NCBI GenBank assembly: GCA_024509875.1
Contig: JAMPIV010022933.1
Location: 1-64,000 of the forward strand
DNA length: 64,000 nt
Direction of reading: 5' to 3'
Source of the DNA: Oreohelix idahoensis
Lineage: Eukaryota > Mollusca > Gastropoda > Stylommatophora > Oreohelicidae
The notes under the pieces are model-generated. The model had not been told where the DNA came from, made no database searches, and was given only the letters and a program-made list of their open reading frames with translations. Made by a program: the position numbers and the translations under genes. Of this stretch, positions 33,921 to 45,350 are shown one piece after another. Positions within the stretch are counted from its first letter, which is position 1. Each line of letters starts with the position of its first letter.

Positions 33921-36344
33921 TGTGGTGAAGTGGGATGTTATAAATATTTATAGGGGACTTAGTGTACTGACTGAGATCAGCTGTGAAGATATATATATCT
34001 AATAAGAGTAGTGTATTATATATAACCTTACTTGCTACCACATATCTATATATCTCAGTCAGAATTATTCTGGAATAGTGTGATGACTACGTTAGGTGTC
34101 TAGGGTATGTGTATGATGAAGTGTAAGTCACAACAACAGACAGATAAACAATTTAATTTAATCCACTACTCTTAACAACACTGTGACACTCACATACATA
34201 TAACACTCTATGAGAATATCTTAAAGAAGTCACTCGTAACTTTTCAAATAACAATATGTATTCATTACTGGCATGAATGAATATGTGTCCTGATTCAACT
34301 ACAAGGGAACCAGGAATCACAATCAATTTAAATTACAAGTTATGTACAGAATGTATTTAATATGAATATTGTAGTGACATATATTATTACAAATATTCTA
34401 TGTGTGTCAGTTGTGTAGTAGTAAAATGAGGTAATACTGGTTTTGTTTTGTTCAAGCTCTGTTGGTATTTGTCATCATGACTTCAATAGTTTGTCTTTTG
34501 GGACTAGTATTGGAGATGTTCTCAGTTCCTGATATTAAGACAATTAAATTCCCCTCTGAATGTTATTTTTTATAAAGTCATTTCAAGATGAGGGGACATA
34601 ATGTTGAGCTCAGCTGGCCAAGTTAGCTTATCTGGCGTGATGGCGGCAGGAAAGGACTCCTCTGCTCGAATTCTCCTCTGGGCTCTGGAGACACCTCACT
34701 GATAGCTAAAAGGACCAAGGAGTATGCTGTCCGACACTGGATTCAGCAAAGCTCTGACCAGGTGCTGCTCAGTACCATCAAGACCACTGTCCCTGAAATC
34801 AAGAAGGATGTACCTTCTACTTCATAACTAACTTATACTCTCTTTTACACTGATCACAATACAGCACAAACATTGAGTTCAGAGCGTTAGGCCAACTATC
34901 AGCTTCATTCTGAAGTACTTTATACCAGCATTAACCTCCTTAATGGTTACTACGCCTCTGCAATTCCAGCATTATTTCTTTCTAGTCAATCATCTAGGTG
35001 TCAGTGTACTATTTGGCCATTCCATGCCGTTTTACTTCCCTCCGACACCCTCTGTTCAGGCTGGAGCATTATAGGCTTTATCTCTTGTTTGCCACTGAAC
35101 TACACATATATATACAGGCATAAATTAACAATTTACATTCAATTTTCATTAAAAGATACTGAATGGTTCAAGCTTACCACAATTTCATGGAAATAAACAC
35201 AGATACGTTGATTAGCAATGAATTCTGGCACAATTACTGGCACAAATTTCCATCTGCTTATGTTCCAGGCTTTTATTTTAGCAAAATTGTGAGCTGGCTT
35301 CAACGCACTGATGCTTTATCAAGCTTATTTAAACAAGTGGTTTCGAACTAACGCTCCCAAGTGATTATATCCAGCGAGTCTAGCCAATGAGGCCCCGTTT
35401 CGACAAGTGTTTGAAAAAATGTTACCTTTCCCCGTTTCCCCTAACAACGAAAGATAGTATTTATAGTCCGACCAATCGTGGTTAGGCTTTCATTTGTTGC
35501 GCTCCAATCAATTGGGAGTTTACATGGTAGGCTATTTATGTAACGTAAGGTTTTTTCAAACACGTTATATAAAAAAAATTTTATGAGCAGAAATGATTCC
35601 ATGCTGTCAGGCATCCTCACTATTTTATTTTGGGTATAATTTATTAATTCCTGGACTATTTGCGTAACGTTTTACATATTATTTGTCAGCAAGCTCTAAG
35701 GAACCCAAATATACCAATTTGAAAGAGCTACGTGGCTGCGTTCAAAATATGTATTTTCTACCTCCTGTTTCGAAGATGTGCTGTCTGGGTACTGTTATGT
35801 TTTCAACCGTAAACCCATCTAATGTTGTCTTTCCTAATAAGAGTTTTTTTATGATTTATAAACCTAACTCTGGGAAAGGGTAGTGTATTTTATCACTGTC
35901 CGTCTGAAAAACAATTAGTGCATGTAGACTTACACGCGTGATGGCAGCATTTGTGTATCGCGCGACGCGTGTTGCATGCGTTCCTGATTTTATTCGCCCC
36001 TCTCTCTCTCTCTATATTTGAGTCCATCTGTTCGTTCGTTTTGGTAACGTAATATAATTAATGTTAGGATTAATTTAGGTCATTACGCAGGGCCTCTCAA
36101 TGTTTTTCTTAGAAATGCAGCACAGGTTTCATTGAAGAAAGCGGGTAATAATACAGTAAGCTTTTACTATCAACGTGAAAGCGTTACAATTTGCAGACGA
36201 AGCATAAAACAAGGGGGATTTCGAGTACAGTCATTGTGACAGCACTGTTCTTTACCATTCTTCTTCCTTTATTTATTATATGTATTTATTAGGCTTTATA
36301 TTTACTTGATAATTTATATATGTGGATTAGAATATTCCACGACA
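33921..36344 (-). repeat. Element C 3' LTR
   Basis: 2,424 bp, TGTGGTGAAG...CCACGACA on the plus strand. Only a few substitutions and short indels separate it from 40999-43425. Confidence 0.97.
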
Positions 36345-36355
36345 CCTCCCCTCTT
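36345..36355 (-). other. Element C polypurine tract
   Basis: CCTCCCCTCTT on the plus strand, AAGAGGGGAGG in element sense, adjoining the 3' LTR. Confidence 0.9.
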
Positions 36356-36411
36356 AAAACAGACATTATATGTCAGTCCTTTATTCTATATACACATAGA
36401 GAAATTCATTA

Positions 36412-39400
36412 TTATTTCTGGGGTTTACGGTGATTCTCATCACACGGATGGCGGCTTAAAAAATCCGCTCCCAAATTGGTTTTTCCAGATATATACTCAA
36501 TGCTAAAATTATATGGAGCCAAAAGTAAAGACCATCGGAGTAACCTGGAGTTCTCATGCCTAGCCTGTGCTAGAAACGATAAAGGTTTGTGATCTGTTTG
36601 CAACTTAAATGCCTTCCCATATAGATAAATATTGAATTTCTTTATCGCCCATATTACTGCAAGACATTCTTTTTCGCTAGTTGAGTAGTTGATTTCAGCT
36701 TTATTCAACTTTCTGCTAGCATATGCCACTGGGCTTAATTCCCCATCCAAGGCATCTGATTTCTGTAGTAGAGTTGCACCTAACCCAATATTACTTGCAT
36801 CCGTCCTTACAATGAATTCTTGACTTAAGTCAGGTAATTTCAAAATGGGTTTACTTGTGAGCTTTTCCTTCAATTCTTGGTAAGTCATTTCACATTGTGG
36901 TGTCCATGTAATGCGATCTGGATGTCCTTTACGTGTCAATTCCGTTAAAGGTGCACATATGGAATTAAAGTTTTTGATATACTTCTGGTAGAAACCACAT
37001 AATGAGACAAAGGATCTCACGTCCTTCTTGGTTTGTGGTCTCGGGGCTTTCTGTAGTTTCTCTAAATTCTTTGGGTCAGGGGTCATGTTTCCCTGATAAA
37101 CTGTGTGTCCCAAAAATTCCAATTCTTTACATCCAACGCAACATTTGGTTGGTCGGGCTGTTAAATTTGCCTCCCTAAGTCGATCAAACAGCATGTTCAG
37201 AGAGTCAATGTGTTCCTCAAAAGTTTCTGTTGCTATAAGGATATCATCCATAAAATTTGTTATACAGGGATTATTCAGAGGATCCAATAATTTTCTCATC
37301 ATTCTAGAGAAGACACTAGGCGCATTCTTCAATCCAAATGGCAATCTATTAAACTCATAGTGTCCTTCTGAGGTACTAAAAGCTAAGTATGGTCTAACCT
37401 CAGGCTTTACTGGAATCTGATAGTATCCTTTACTCAGATCCACTTTTGAGAAATATTTAGCTTTATTTAGTCTGGCAAACAGCTGATTTGTATCCGGCAA
37501 TGGATCCACCTGTCCTTCTGTAATAGCGTTCAGTCTCCTGTAATCTATACAGAGTCTATGTTCTCCAGAGGGCTTCCTTAAAAGTACAACACCGGAACTA
37601 TACGAAGACTCACTGTGCGAAATAATTCCTTCCTTCAACAGATAGTCTATCTCTTCCTTCAAAGCTTTCTCCTTAGCAAACGGAATCGAATATGGTTTCA
37701 TACAGACAGGTGTGGGGTCTATCAGTTTCATATCATATTCCAATAGGTTTGTATGCCCTGGTCGGTCTGTTAACACCTCTGCATGATTATTTAGAACCTG
37801 TTGCACTCTCTCTTTCTGAGTTTTCGTTAAATGTGTACTGATTTTCACCTGTGCTGCTGTCTCACAGGGGTGTAATGGATATTCAAATGATGAAAGTGGT
37901 TCCTTTTTCATCTCCATGGCGATGGACAAGGTCAACAAGTGTGTCTCTTCCTGATGTTCTCTTTCCAAATATTTCTTCAGGAGATTCACATGATAGATTT
38001 TTTCTTTCCCCTTCTTATCTATCTTATAATTTGTCCTAGACACCTTCTCTAGAACTGTATATGGACCCTGCCATCCAATTTGTAACTTATTCTGACTCCC
38101 GGGCAAAAGAAGCAGTACCTTCTCTCCCACAGCCAAATTTCTGTCTTTCGCCTTCCTGTTATAATAGGCAGCATGTTTCTTCCTGGCTTGTTTCAAATTT
38201 TCATTGGCAAGTTTCCAACCAGTTTTTAACCGAGTGGTCAGCTCATTCACATATTGGTATGAAGATGTAATGTTTTCCTCTGCCTTTTCATCAGTCCACG
38301 TTCTTAACAAAGCTTCAAGTGGACCTTTTATTGGCCTTCCAAACAATAATGTTGCCGGGGCCATACCGGTTGAACTATGGGGTACCTCCCGATAAGCAAA
38401 GAGGGCGGCGTGCAGGTACTGGTCCCATGTATCTGGTTTTTCGTGTGCCAACTTTCTCAGGATCGACATCAATGTGCCGTTAAATCTTTCCACTTGGCCG
38501 TTCCCTTGGGGATGATACACACTACAATGGAAGTGTTTGGCCTGGAAGATCCTGAAAACTTCTTCAGTTAGTTTCCCCTTGAACTGAGAGCCATTATCAG
38601 TCAAGATTTGATTGGGAAAGCCTAACCTTGTGAAAATTGTGAGCAATGCCTCTGCCACATGTTTTGAATCAATCGATGACAGGGCTACTGCCTCTCCCCA
38701 CATAGAACAAGTGTCCACCAGAGTCAGAATGTAGCTGTTCCTTCTCTTGGTTCGGGTGAGAGGTCCCACAAGATCCACGGCAACTCTCTCAAAGGGTGTT
38801 CCCACTATGGGCATTTCCCCCAGAGTTGCTGGTGCAGTCCAATGTTTAGGTGCTACTCGTTGGCACTCTGGACAGGATTTTACATATCGTTTGATATCTT
38901 CAGTTATTCCTGGCCAGAAATAGTGACAAGCTATTCGCTGTCCTGTTGCGCTGATTCCCATATGACCACTGAAGGGAATCGCATGCCCTAGTTCCAACAC
39001 TTTAGTCCTATATGAAGTGGGAAGGACCAGCTGTCCGTGACCATTGGATTCAGATCCAGCCTTCCTATATATCAGTTTGTTCTTCATATAAAACTCTCCC
39101 TTGCCTGGAGGTGTATGAGATTTGGGCAACTTCTTAAAACATGGCTTGAGTGTTTTGTCCTCAGCCTGTGCCTTCCTCATCTCATCTGGGTGAGTATTTA
39201 TGGGATTATCCTCCTCCTTCTTTGTCTGTGATCTGGTCTGCACTGTTGCCAATATCACAGGTCTCTTGGGATTCCCCAAGAAGACATATCTACACCCCAA
39301 TATTAGAGGGTAGATTGGCTCATTTATCACTGCTGCTTTTATGATTCCTTCCACATATCGCGTTTTCACTTTTATTCGGGCGACGGGAAGTGTCATGGTA

Positions 39401-40371
39401 GCTACATCCTTGGTTGCAGTTTGAATCTCCACTGTTTCCGTGGTGTATTGATCGGCCTGCACCAGGTGAGAACTCACAACGGAATCGTAATCCAAACCGG
39501 TATCATATAAACATCTTATAGTGACACCATTACAGATGACATCTTCACACACTGGGGGGTGGTATGGTTCCTGTAATTCTTCAGGTTTGCCCTTCTTTTC
39601 CTTTTTCCCCGATGTCATAGCAGCAAAATGAGGAGGTTTCCTTCTACAATGGTCAGTGTCATGATTGTTCATCTTACAATTTTTACACCACCTTTTTCCT
39701 TGGTTGAAAGATTTTCTTTCATCATATTTCCTTTCATCGAATTGTGGGAATTTATTTTTATTTTCATACCGTGGCCTATCAAATTGGTGCTTACCTTTAT
39801 TTTGATCCTTAGGATCAAATTTATTAAAGTTCTGTGGTGCCCTAAAGTTGTCCACCTGTTTCTTTTTATTACCTGTTACCTCTGCTTGAGCTGCTTGATA
39901 CCTTTCAGCAACATTTAGCAACTCACCCAGCCTCTCTGCACCTTGTTCCATGAGAAACTTTCTCAGGTCTGGAGCCATGGACTCTCTTAGTTGCTCTATA
40001 AGGACCATTTCCTTAAGATCTTGGGTTTTCCCCAGAGAAGTCCATTTCTCCAAGTATGTCTCTATTCGTGCAGAGAACTGGTGATATGTTTCACCTGACA
40101 GTAGTTTAGCATTCCTAAATTTTTTCCTATAAAATTCTGCATTCTTTTCATACCTTAACAAAAGAGCCTGCTTTAGCATGTCATAATTTTCCTGATCACC
40201 TCTGCTCATTTTTGCAAAAACTTCGTAAGCTGCCCCACGAAGTCCCTGAGATAACTTTAAGCTCCACCTTTCTCTCTCTAACCCATACGTGGTAGCTAAT
40301 AGTTCATACCTATTTAGGTAGCTCTCTATATCATCGTCTTTCTCAACAAAATGATCTAAATGAAAATTCAT
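36412..40371 (-). CDS. gag-pol: Element C Gag-Pol polyprotein (main frame)
   Basis: 1,319 codons from an internal ATG; the open frame continues a little upstream. Order: Gag body 1-220; CCHC zinc knuckle C229/C232/H237/C242; aspartic protease with YDTG (D290); integrase HHCC finger H463/H470/C500/C503; D,D35E core D533, D592, E628; GPY module 769-771; RT with CIDYRRLN, KVDLSKGYYQ (D978) and FMDD (1040-1043, Phe where most gypsy RTs have Tyr); RNase H with D1191, E1233 or E1235 and D1260; end at SRHPCDENHRKPQK. Gag and Pol are fused with no frameshift between them, unlike many retroelements. Integrase before RT places it with GMR1-like elements. It could supply protease and integrase to defective relatives such as A if expressed. 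Confidence 0.95.
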   Translation of the reverse strand: MNFHLDHFVEKDDDIESYLNRYELLATTYGLERERWSLKLSQGLRGAAYEVFAKMSRGDQENYDMLKQALLLRYEKNAEFYRKKFRNAKLLSGETYHQFSARIETYLEKWTSLGKTQDLKEMVLIEQLRESMAPDLRKFLMEQGAERLGELLNVAERYQAAQAEVTGNKKKQVDNFRAPQNFNKFDPKDQNKGKHQFDRPRYENKNKFPQFDERKYDERKSFNQGKRWCKNCKMNNHDTDHCRRKPPHFAAMTSGKKEKKGKPEELQEPYHPPVCEDVICNGVTIRCLYDTGLDYDSVVSSHLVQADQYTTETVEIQTATKDVATMTLPVARIKVKTRYVEGIIKAAVINEPIYPLILGCRYVFLGNPKRPVILATVQTRSQTKKEEDNPINTHPDEMRKAQAEDKTLKPCFKKLPKSHTPPGKGEFYMKNKLIYRKAGSESNGHGQLVLPTSYRTKVLELGHAIPFSGHMGISATGQRIACHYFWPGITEDIKRYVKSCPECQRVAPKHWTAPATLGEMPIVGTPFERVAVDLVGPLTRTKRRNSYILTLVDTCSMWGEAVALSSIDSKHVAEALLTIFTRLGFPNQILTDNGSQFKGKLTEEVFRIFQAKHFHCSVYHPQGNGQVERFNGTLMSILRKLAHEKPDTWDQYLHAALFAYREVPHSSTGMAPATLLFGRPIKGPLEALLRTWTDEKAEENITSSYQYVNELTTRLKTGWKLANENLKQARKKHAAYYNRKAKDRNLAVGEKVLLLLPGSQNKLQIGWQGPYTVLEKVSRTNYKIDKKGKEKIYHVNLLKKYLEREHQEETHLLTLSIAMEMKKEPLSSFEYPLHPCETAAQVKISTHLTKTQKERVQQVLNNHAEVLTDRPGHTNLLEYDMKLIDPTPVCMKPYSIPFAKEKALKEEIDYLLKEGIISHSESSYSSGVVLLRKPSGEHRLCIDYRRLNAITEGQVDPLPDTNQLFARLNKAKYFSKVDLSKGYYQIPVKPEVRPYLAFSTSEGHYEFNRLPFGLKNAPSVFSRMMRKLLDPLNNPCITNFMDDILIATETFEEHIDSLNMLFDRLREANLTARPTKCCVGCKELEFLGHTVYQGNMTPDPKNLEKLQKAPRPQTKKDVRSFVSLCGFYQKYIKNFNSICAPLTELTRKGHPDRITWTPQCEMTYQELKEKLTSKPILKLPDLSQEFIVRTDASNIGLGATLLQKSDALDGELSPVAYASRKLNKAEINYSTSEKECLAVIWAIKKFNIYLYGKAFKLQTDHKPLSFLAQARHENSRLLRWSLLLAPYNFSIEYISGKTNLGADFLSRHPCDENHRKPQK

Positions 40372-40520
40372 AGCTGAGGTTGAGGCTCCTTGAGTAACCG
40401 TAGCATCAGAGGCAAAGGGACTGGCACCATTTTCAGGAGCATGGCCTTGAAACTCAAACTCCCTTAGTCGTAACTCATGTTCCCTTTGTAATCTTTTATC
40501 TTCTGCTTCCCTTTCTGCAG

Positions 40521-40808
40521 CTAATTTCCTCTCTCTTCTGCAGCTAATCTTTTGTCTTCTCTTTCTGCCTCCAATTTCTTAGCCTCAGCCTCAATCTGCA
40601 ACCTCTTAGTCTCAGCCTCAGCTTCAAACTGTAACTTCTTAATTTCCTTGTCAGCCTCTAACTTTCTTTCGGCTTCAAACCTTCTTTCTTCACGTTCAAT
40701 AAATTTGTCACATTCCGTCGTGACATAGGCAACCATAACTTGCCCATCTAATCCTAACTCTTTTGCAGTCTGAACCGCAGCAGATCGAAATTTGGCCAGG
40801 TCCGCCAT
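40521..40808 (-). pseudogene. gag: Element C Gag N-terminal part, frameshifted
   Basis: 95 codons, starting MADLAKFRSAAVQTAKELGL exactly as in A. The Lys/Glu-rich coiled-coil repeats then run into a stop. Near 40,535 C is 4 bp shorter than A in a repetitive GCTGCAGAA..AGAGAGG stretch, which shifts the frame. The rest of Gag reads in the frame of 36412-40371. The repeat number here also differs from A, as expected for slippage. A downstream ATG at 40371 would drop the coiled coil. Confidence 0.85.
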
Positions 40809-40975
40809 TGTCTATTATGTAAATTTATACAATGTCTAACCAACAATTCAATCTCTAATGGACAACACAGGCACCGTGAGCTCAACCTTATTTAATTCCA
40901 CCCAAGGATACCTTTTAATTCTTATATTCCCTGAAGTGAATTACCCCCAATATTTTTAATAGGGAAAGATTCAAA

Positions 40976-40993
40976 ATCCCGGACGAGCCCCCA
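40976..40993 (-). other. Element C primer-binding site (tRNA-Pro type)
   Basis: In element sense TGGGGGCTCGTCCGGGAT, five bases inside the 5' LTR. From memory this 18-mer equals the tRNA-Pro primer site of murine leukaemia virus. Confidence 0.9.
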
Positions 40994-40998
40994 ATATA

Positions 40999-43425
40999 TG
41001 TGGTGAAGTGGGATGTTATAAATATTTATAGGGGACTTAGTGTACTGACTGAGATCAGCTGTGAAGGTATATATATCTAATAAGAGTAGTGTATTATATA
41101 TAACCTTACTTGCTACCACATATCTATATATCTCAGTCAGAATTATTCTGGAATAGTGTGATGACTACGTTATGTGTCTAGGGTATGTGTATGATGAAGT
41201 GTAAGTCACAACAACAGACAGATAAACAATTTAATTTAATCCACTACTCTTAACAACACTGTGACACTCACATACATATAACACTCTATGAGAATATCTT
41301 AAAGAAGTCACTCGTAACTTTTCAAATAACAATATGTATTCATTACTGGCATGAATGAATATGTGTCCTGATTCAACTACAAGGGAACCAGGAATCACAA
41401 TCAATTTAAATTACAAGTTATGTACAGAATGTATTTAATATGAATATTGTAGTGACATATATTATTACAAATATTCTATGTGTGTCAGTTGTGTAGTAGT
41501 AAAATGAGGTAATACTGGTTTTGTTTTGTTCAAGCTCTGTTGGTATTTGTCATCATGACTTCAATAGTTTGTCTTTTGGGACTAGTATTGGAGATGTTCT
41601 CAGTTCCTGATATTAAGACAATTAAATTCCCCTCTGAATGTTATTTTTATAAAGTCATTTCAAGATGAGGGGACATAATGTTGAGCTCAGCTGGCCAAGT
41701 TAGCTTATCTGGCGTGATGGCGGCAGGAAAGGACTCCTCTGCTCGAATTCTCCTCTGGGCTCTGGAGACACCTCACTGATAGCTAAAAGGACCAAGGAGT
41801 ATGCTGTCCGACACTGGATTCAGCAAAGCTCTGACCAGGTGCTGCTCAGTACCATCAAGACCACTGTCCCTGAAATCAAGAAGGATGTACCTTCTACTTC
41901 ATAACTAACTTATACTCTCTCTTTTACACTGATCACAATACAGCACAAACATTGAGTTCAGAGCGTTAGGCCAACTATCAGCTTCATTCTGAAGTACTTT
42001 ATACCAGCATTAACCTCCTTAATGGTTACTACGCCTCTGCAATTCCAGCATTATTTCTTTCTAGTCAATCATCTAGGTGTCAGTGTACTATTTGGCCATT
42101 CCATGCCGTTTTACTTCCCTCCGACACCCTCTGTTCAGGCTGGAGCATTATAGGCTTTATCTCTTGTTTGCCACTGAACTACACATATATATACAGGCAT
42201 AAATTAACAATTTACATTCAATTTTCATTAAAAGATACTGAATGGTTCAAGCTTACCACAATTTCATGGAAATAAACACAGATACGTTGATTAGCAATGA
42301 ATTCTGGCACAATTACTGGCACAAATTTCCATCTGCTTATGTTCCAGGCTTTTATTTTAGCAAAATTGTGAGCTGGCTTCAACGCACTGATGCTTTATCA
42401 AGCTTATTTAAACAAGTGGTTTCGAACTAACGCTCCCAAGTGATTATATCCAGCGAGTCTAGCCAATGAGGCCCCGTTTCGACAAGTGTTTGAAAAAATG
42501 TTACCTTTCCCCGTTTCCCCTAACAACGAAAGATAGTATTTATAGTCCGACCAATCGTGGTTAGGCTTTCATTTGTTGCGCTCCAATCAATTGGGAGTTT
42601 ACATGGTAGGCTATTTATGTAACGTAAGGTTTTTTTTCAAACACGTTATATAAAAAAAAATTTTATGAGCAGAAATGATTCCATGCTGTCAGGCATCCTC
42701 ACTATTTTATTTTGGGTATAATTTATTAATTCCTGGACTATTTGCGTAACGTTTTACATATTATTTGTCAGCAAGCCCTAAGGAACCCAAATATACCAAT
42801 TTGAAAGAGCTACGTGGCTGCGTTCAAAATATGTATTTTCTACCTCCTGTTTCGAAGATGTGCTGTCTGGGTACTGTTATGTTTTCAACCGTAAACCCAT
42901 CTAATGTTGTCTTTTCTAATAAGAGTTTTTTATGATTTATAAACCTAACTCTGGGAAAGGGTAGTGTATTTTATCACTGTCCGTCTGAAAAACAATTAGT
43001 GCATGTAGACTTACACGCGTGATGGCAGCATTTGTGTATCGCGCGACGCGTGTTGCATGCGTTCCCGATTTTATTCGCCCCTCTCTCTCTCTCTATATTT
43101 GAGTCCATCTGTTCGTTCGTTTTGGTAACGTAATATAATTAATGTTAGGATTAATTTAGGTCATTACGCAGGGCCTCTCAATGTTTTTCTTAGAAATGCA
43201 GCACAGGTTTCATTGAAGAAAGCGGGTAATAATACAGTAAGCTTTTACTATCAACGTGAAAGCGTTACAATTTGCAGACGAAGCATAAAACAAGGGGGAT
43301 TTCGAGTACAGTCATTGTGACAGCACTGTTCTTTACCATTCTTCTTCCTTTATTTATTATATGTATTTATTAGGCTTTATATTTACTTGATAATTTATAT
43401 ATGTGGATTAGAATATTCCACGACA
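40999..43425 (-). repeat. Element C 5' LTR
   Basis: 2,427 bp. Contains the minus-strand CCAAT/TATA pair at about 42,540-42,556. Followed outside by the GTCAT duplication. Confidence 0.97.
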
Positions 43426-43515
43426 GTCATCCCCACCTCTCGATGCTGGACCTAGTATGGTGAAGTCTCTAACACTTCACTTCCTTACGTCGGTATCCGC
43501 TATGAGACTACCTTG
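43426..43515 (+). repeat. S1 SINE, right part
   Basis: After the GTCAT duplication: CCCCACCTCTCGATGCTGGACC, CTAGTATGGTGAAGTCTC, then the tail GAGACTACCTTGACC. Completes the SINE of 33773-33920. Confidence 0.9.
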
Positions 43516-44999
43516 ACCTATCTCACGTCGCTAATTACGGTTCGTGAAGTTCCATTCCGAGGACATAATTTTTTTTTTTTAACTGCTGAAAGACCTTTCC
43601 TGCTACAGAAGTGCGTAAGAAAGTGTTGTTATTATTATTATTATTTCATTTTCCACCAAGAATGTATGGATGTAAGCGAGAATGTGTTTTTGTAATTTTT
43701 GTATTGACGATTGATGACACATTTACAAATACAGATTACTTGTAGACGTTTTGACCGCATAAGTGAGTGTCGGTATACAGAATTTAATTATTTATTGTTT
43801 TGTTTATATTATTTTATTTTATATTTATTATTATTATTTTTCTTCAGTCACTATCTTGTTTATTTAAAAATAAAAAACCTACTCATTTTTTATTATGATT
43901 GTATACTGTAAATGAATGCTGTTATGTTAACTTTATAATGTTGCATGCCTTTAATGCTTAAAGTAATATGTGGGAATAAAAGGATATAGTATGCAAGATT
44001 AATGAGAGTGAAAGGGCAGAATGTTAGACGGGACTGCGCTCCTAATTCTTAACCCTTCGAAAATAAAGTTCGTTCGTTCTCTTACCTTGTGGATTCCAGA
44101 ACAAGGACTGACTTCAAATGCTACCAACTTACTTACTTACTTAGTCGTTCCACTTCTACAGTGAGGTGTAGAGGTAAAATGCTACCAACTTCTTTCCTTA
44201 ATGTGAGTTCTATCCAACAGTGGCCTCTTTTCGTTACCTTTTGTTCCACTGATACTTGTCTGGTTTTTTGTGTGTGAGCGTTTAGCCTTGTTGTAGCGAG
44301 GCACGAAACTTTAAACCTAGACTTAAGTCCGTCGGTTATATCAGAAAGCAATGTGCCATTAAAAATAAGTGAACTGCGTTAACTGAAAGTGTAGTGTTGA
44401 TTAGAACTAAGCCTTGTTAATAGACTACTAGGTTATATCTGATAGCTTGAAGTAACCTTTAACAGAGATAGTCTCTTTAACTAGTTCCTTATTGGTGAAA
44501 TACAGTTATGAATATCTATTTTCTGGTTTGCGTAGTTTTTACTGTTCCTGGCTTTGAGCTCCGTATATAAAGACAATCGAAACTAGTGTGCTTAAAATTC
44601 CTACTTTGTTTTTGTATCATGATTTCCTGGTGCCTCTCAGTGCGAACAAGGTCAATCTATCACTTCTTATTCTCACTACTACAACCATATCTGCGCCCCC
44701 TGTAGGGTCTACGGCACCGCCTGGAGCGTTGATGACTTTATCTAGTCTGCTGAGATTCTCTTAATAGAAATATATGTCGATGGGTGCTGCAGTGCGCTAA
44801 CTTTGTGCTACAACTATTTGCAGGCATAGTTCTTTGCCAAGTTCTGAGCAAGAGGTGTCTGGAAAACGTTGTGACAATAGGAAATATAATGAGGCTGAAA
44901 AAAGCTGAGGAAGATACCGAGGGAATATCTGGGTTGGTATGACAAGATGACGAGAGTAATCTTTCTGTTAGTCGTGGTTTATTTTGATAGGAAAAGGTC
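43516..44999. other. Non-coding stretch
   Basis: AT-rich, with AATAAA-like sites and T-runs. A block at 44,280-44,345 (GGCACGAAACTTTAAACCTAG..GTCCGTCGGTTATAT) recurs inverted at about 48,200-48,245, so part is repetitive. No gene seen. Confidence 0.45.
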
Positions 45000-45185
45000 A
45001 AGGTAATGCTAAAGACTTCATTACACTATGTCCATCTTTTTTATGACGTGTGATGACCAGTTCCCTTCCTCGCTACATGTTGCTTTTCCTAACTCAAGAG
45101 CAGAGTTTGGTACCCACTTACAGCTGTGTAGTCTTGTGCGTGACGCTACTAGGTTACTTCTAACTGCTAAGCCAATCGAAACCCT
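45000..45185 (-). repeat. S1 SINE, partial
   Basis: The body on the minus strand includes GGTACCAAACTCTGCTCTTG and GAGGAAGGGAACTGGTCATC. The head is reduced to GATTGGCTTAGCAGTTAGAA. Confidence 0.7.
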
Positions 45186-45350
45186 ACGTTATGATATAAC
45201 CACGTCTTTTTTCCCTCATAAAGTTCGTGGCCTACCCCAGGCTTCTGTCATCGTCATATAGGTTCTCCTTCAAGAGGATTGATGAAGGACGCAATGTCGA
45301 TGAAGTCTTCTCGTGGAGCCGACATTCTTTGAGGAACATGTTCTATTGAA

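Larger units (their letters stand above)
33921..43425 (-). mobile_element. LTR retrotransposon C (GMR1-like Ty3/gypsy), nearly intact
   Basis: 9,505 bp on the minus strand, LTRs 40999-43425 (5') and 33921-36344 (3'), flanked by the target duplication GTCAT (33916-33920, 43426-43430) inside an S1 SINE. It has an exact tRNA-Pro-type primer site, a polypurine tract and a single long gag-pol frame with all catalytic residues. The one visible defect is a short deletion in the N-terminal gag coiled-coil region. Same family as A, different subfamily. No envelope ORF. Confidence 0.97.

Noticed and set aside
11762..43425. Endogenous retrovirus with envelope
   Set aside because: The retrovirus-like primer site suggested it, but A, B and C have no ORF or space for an envelope gene between RNase H and the 3' LTR (A and C) or only AT-rich non-coding sequence (B).
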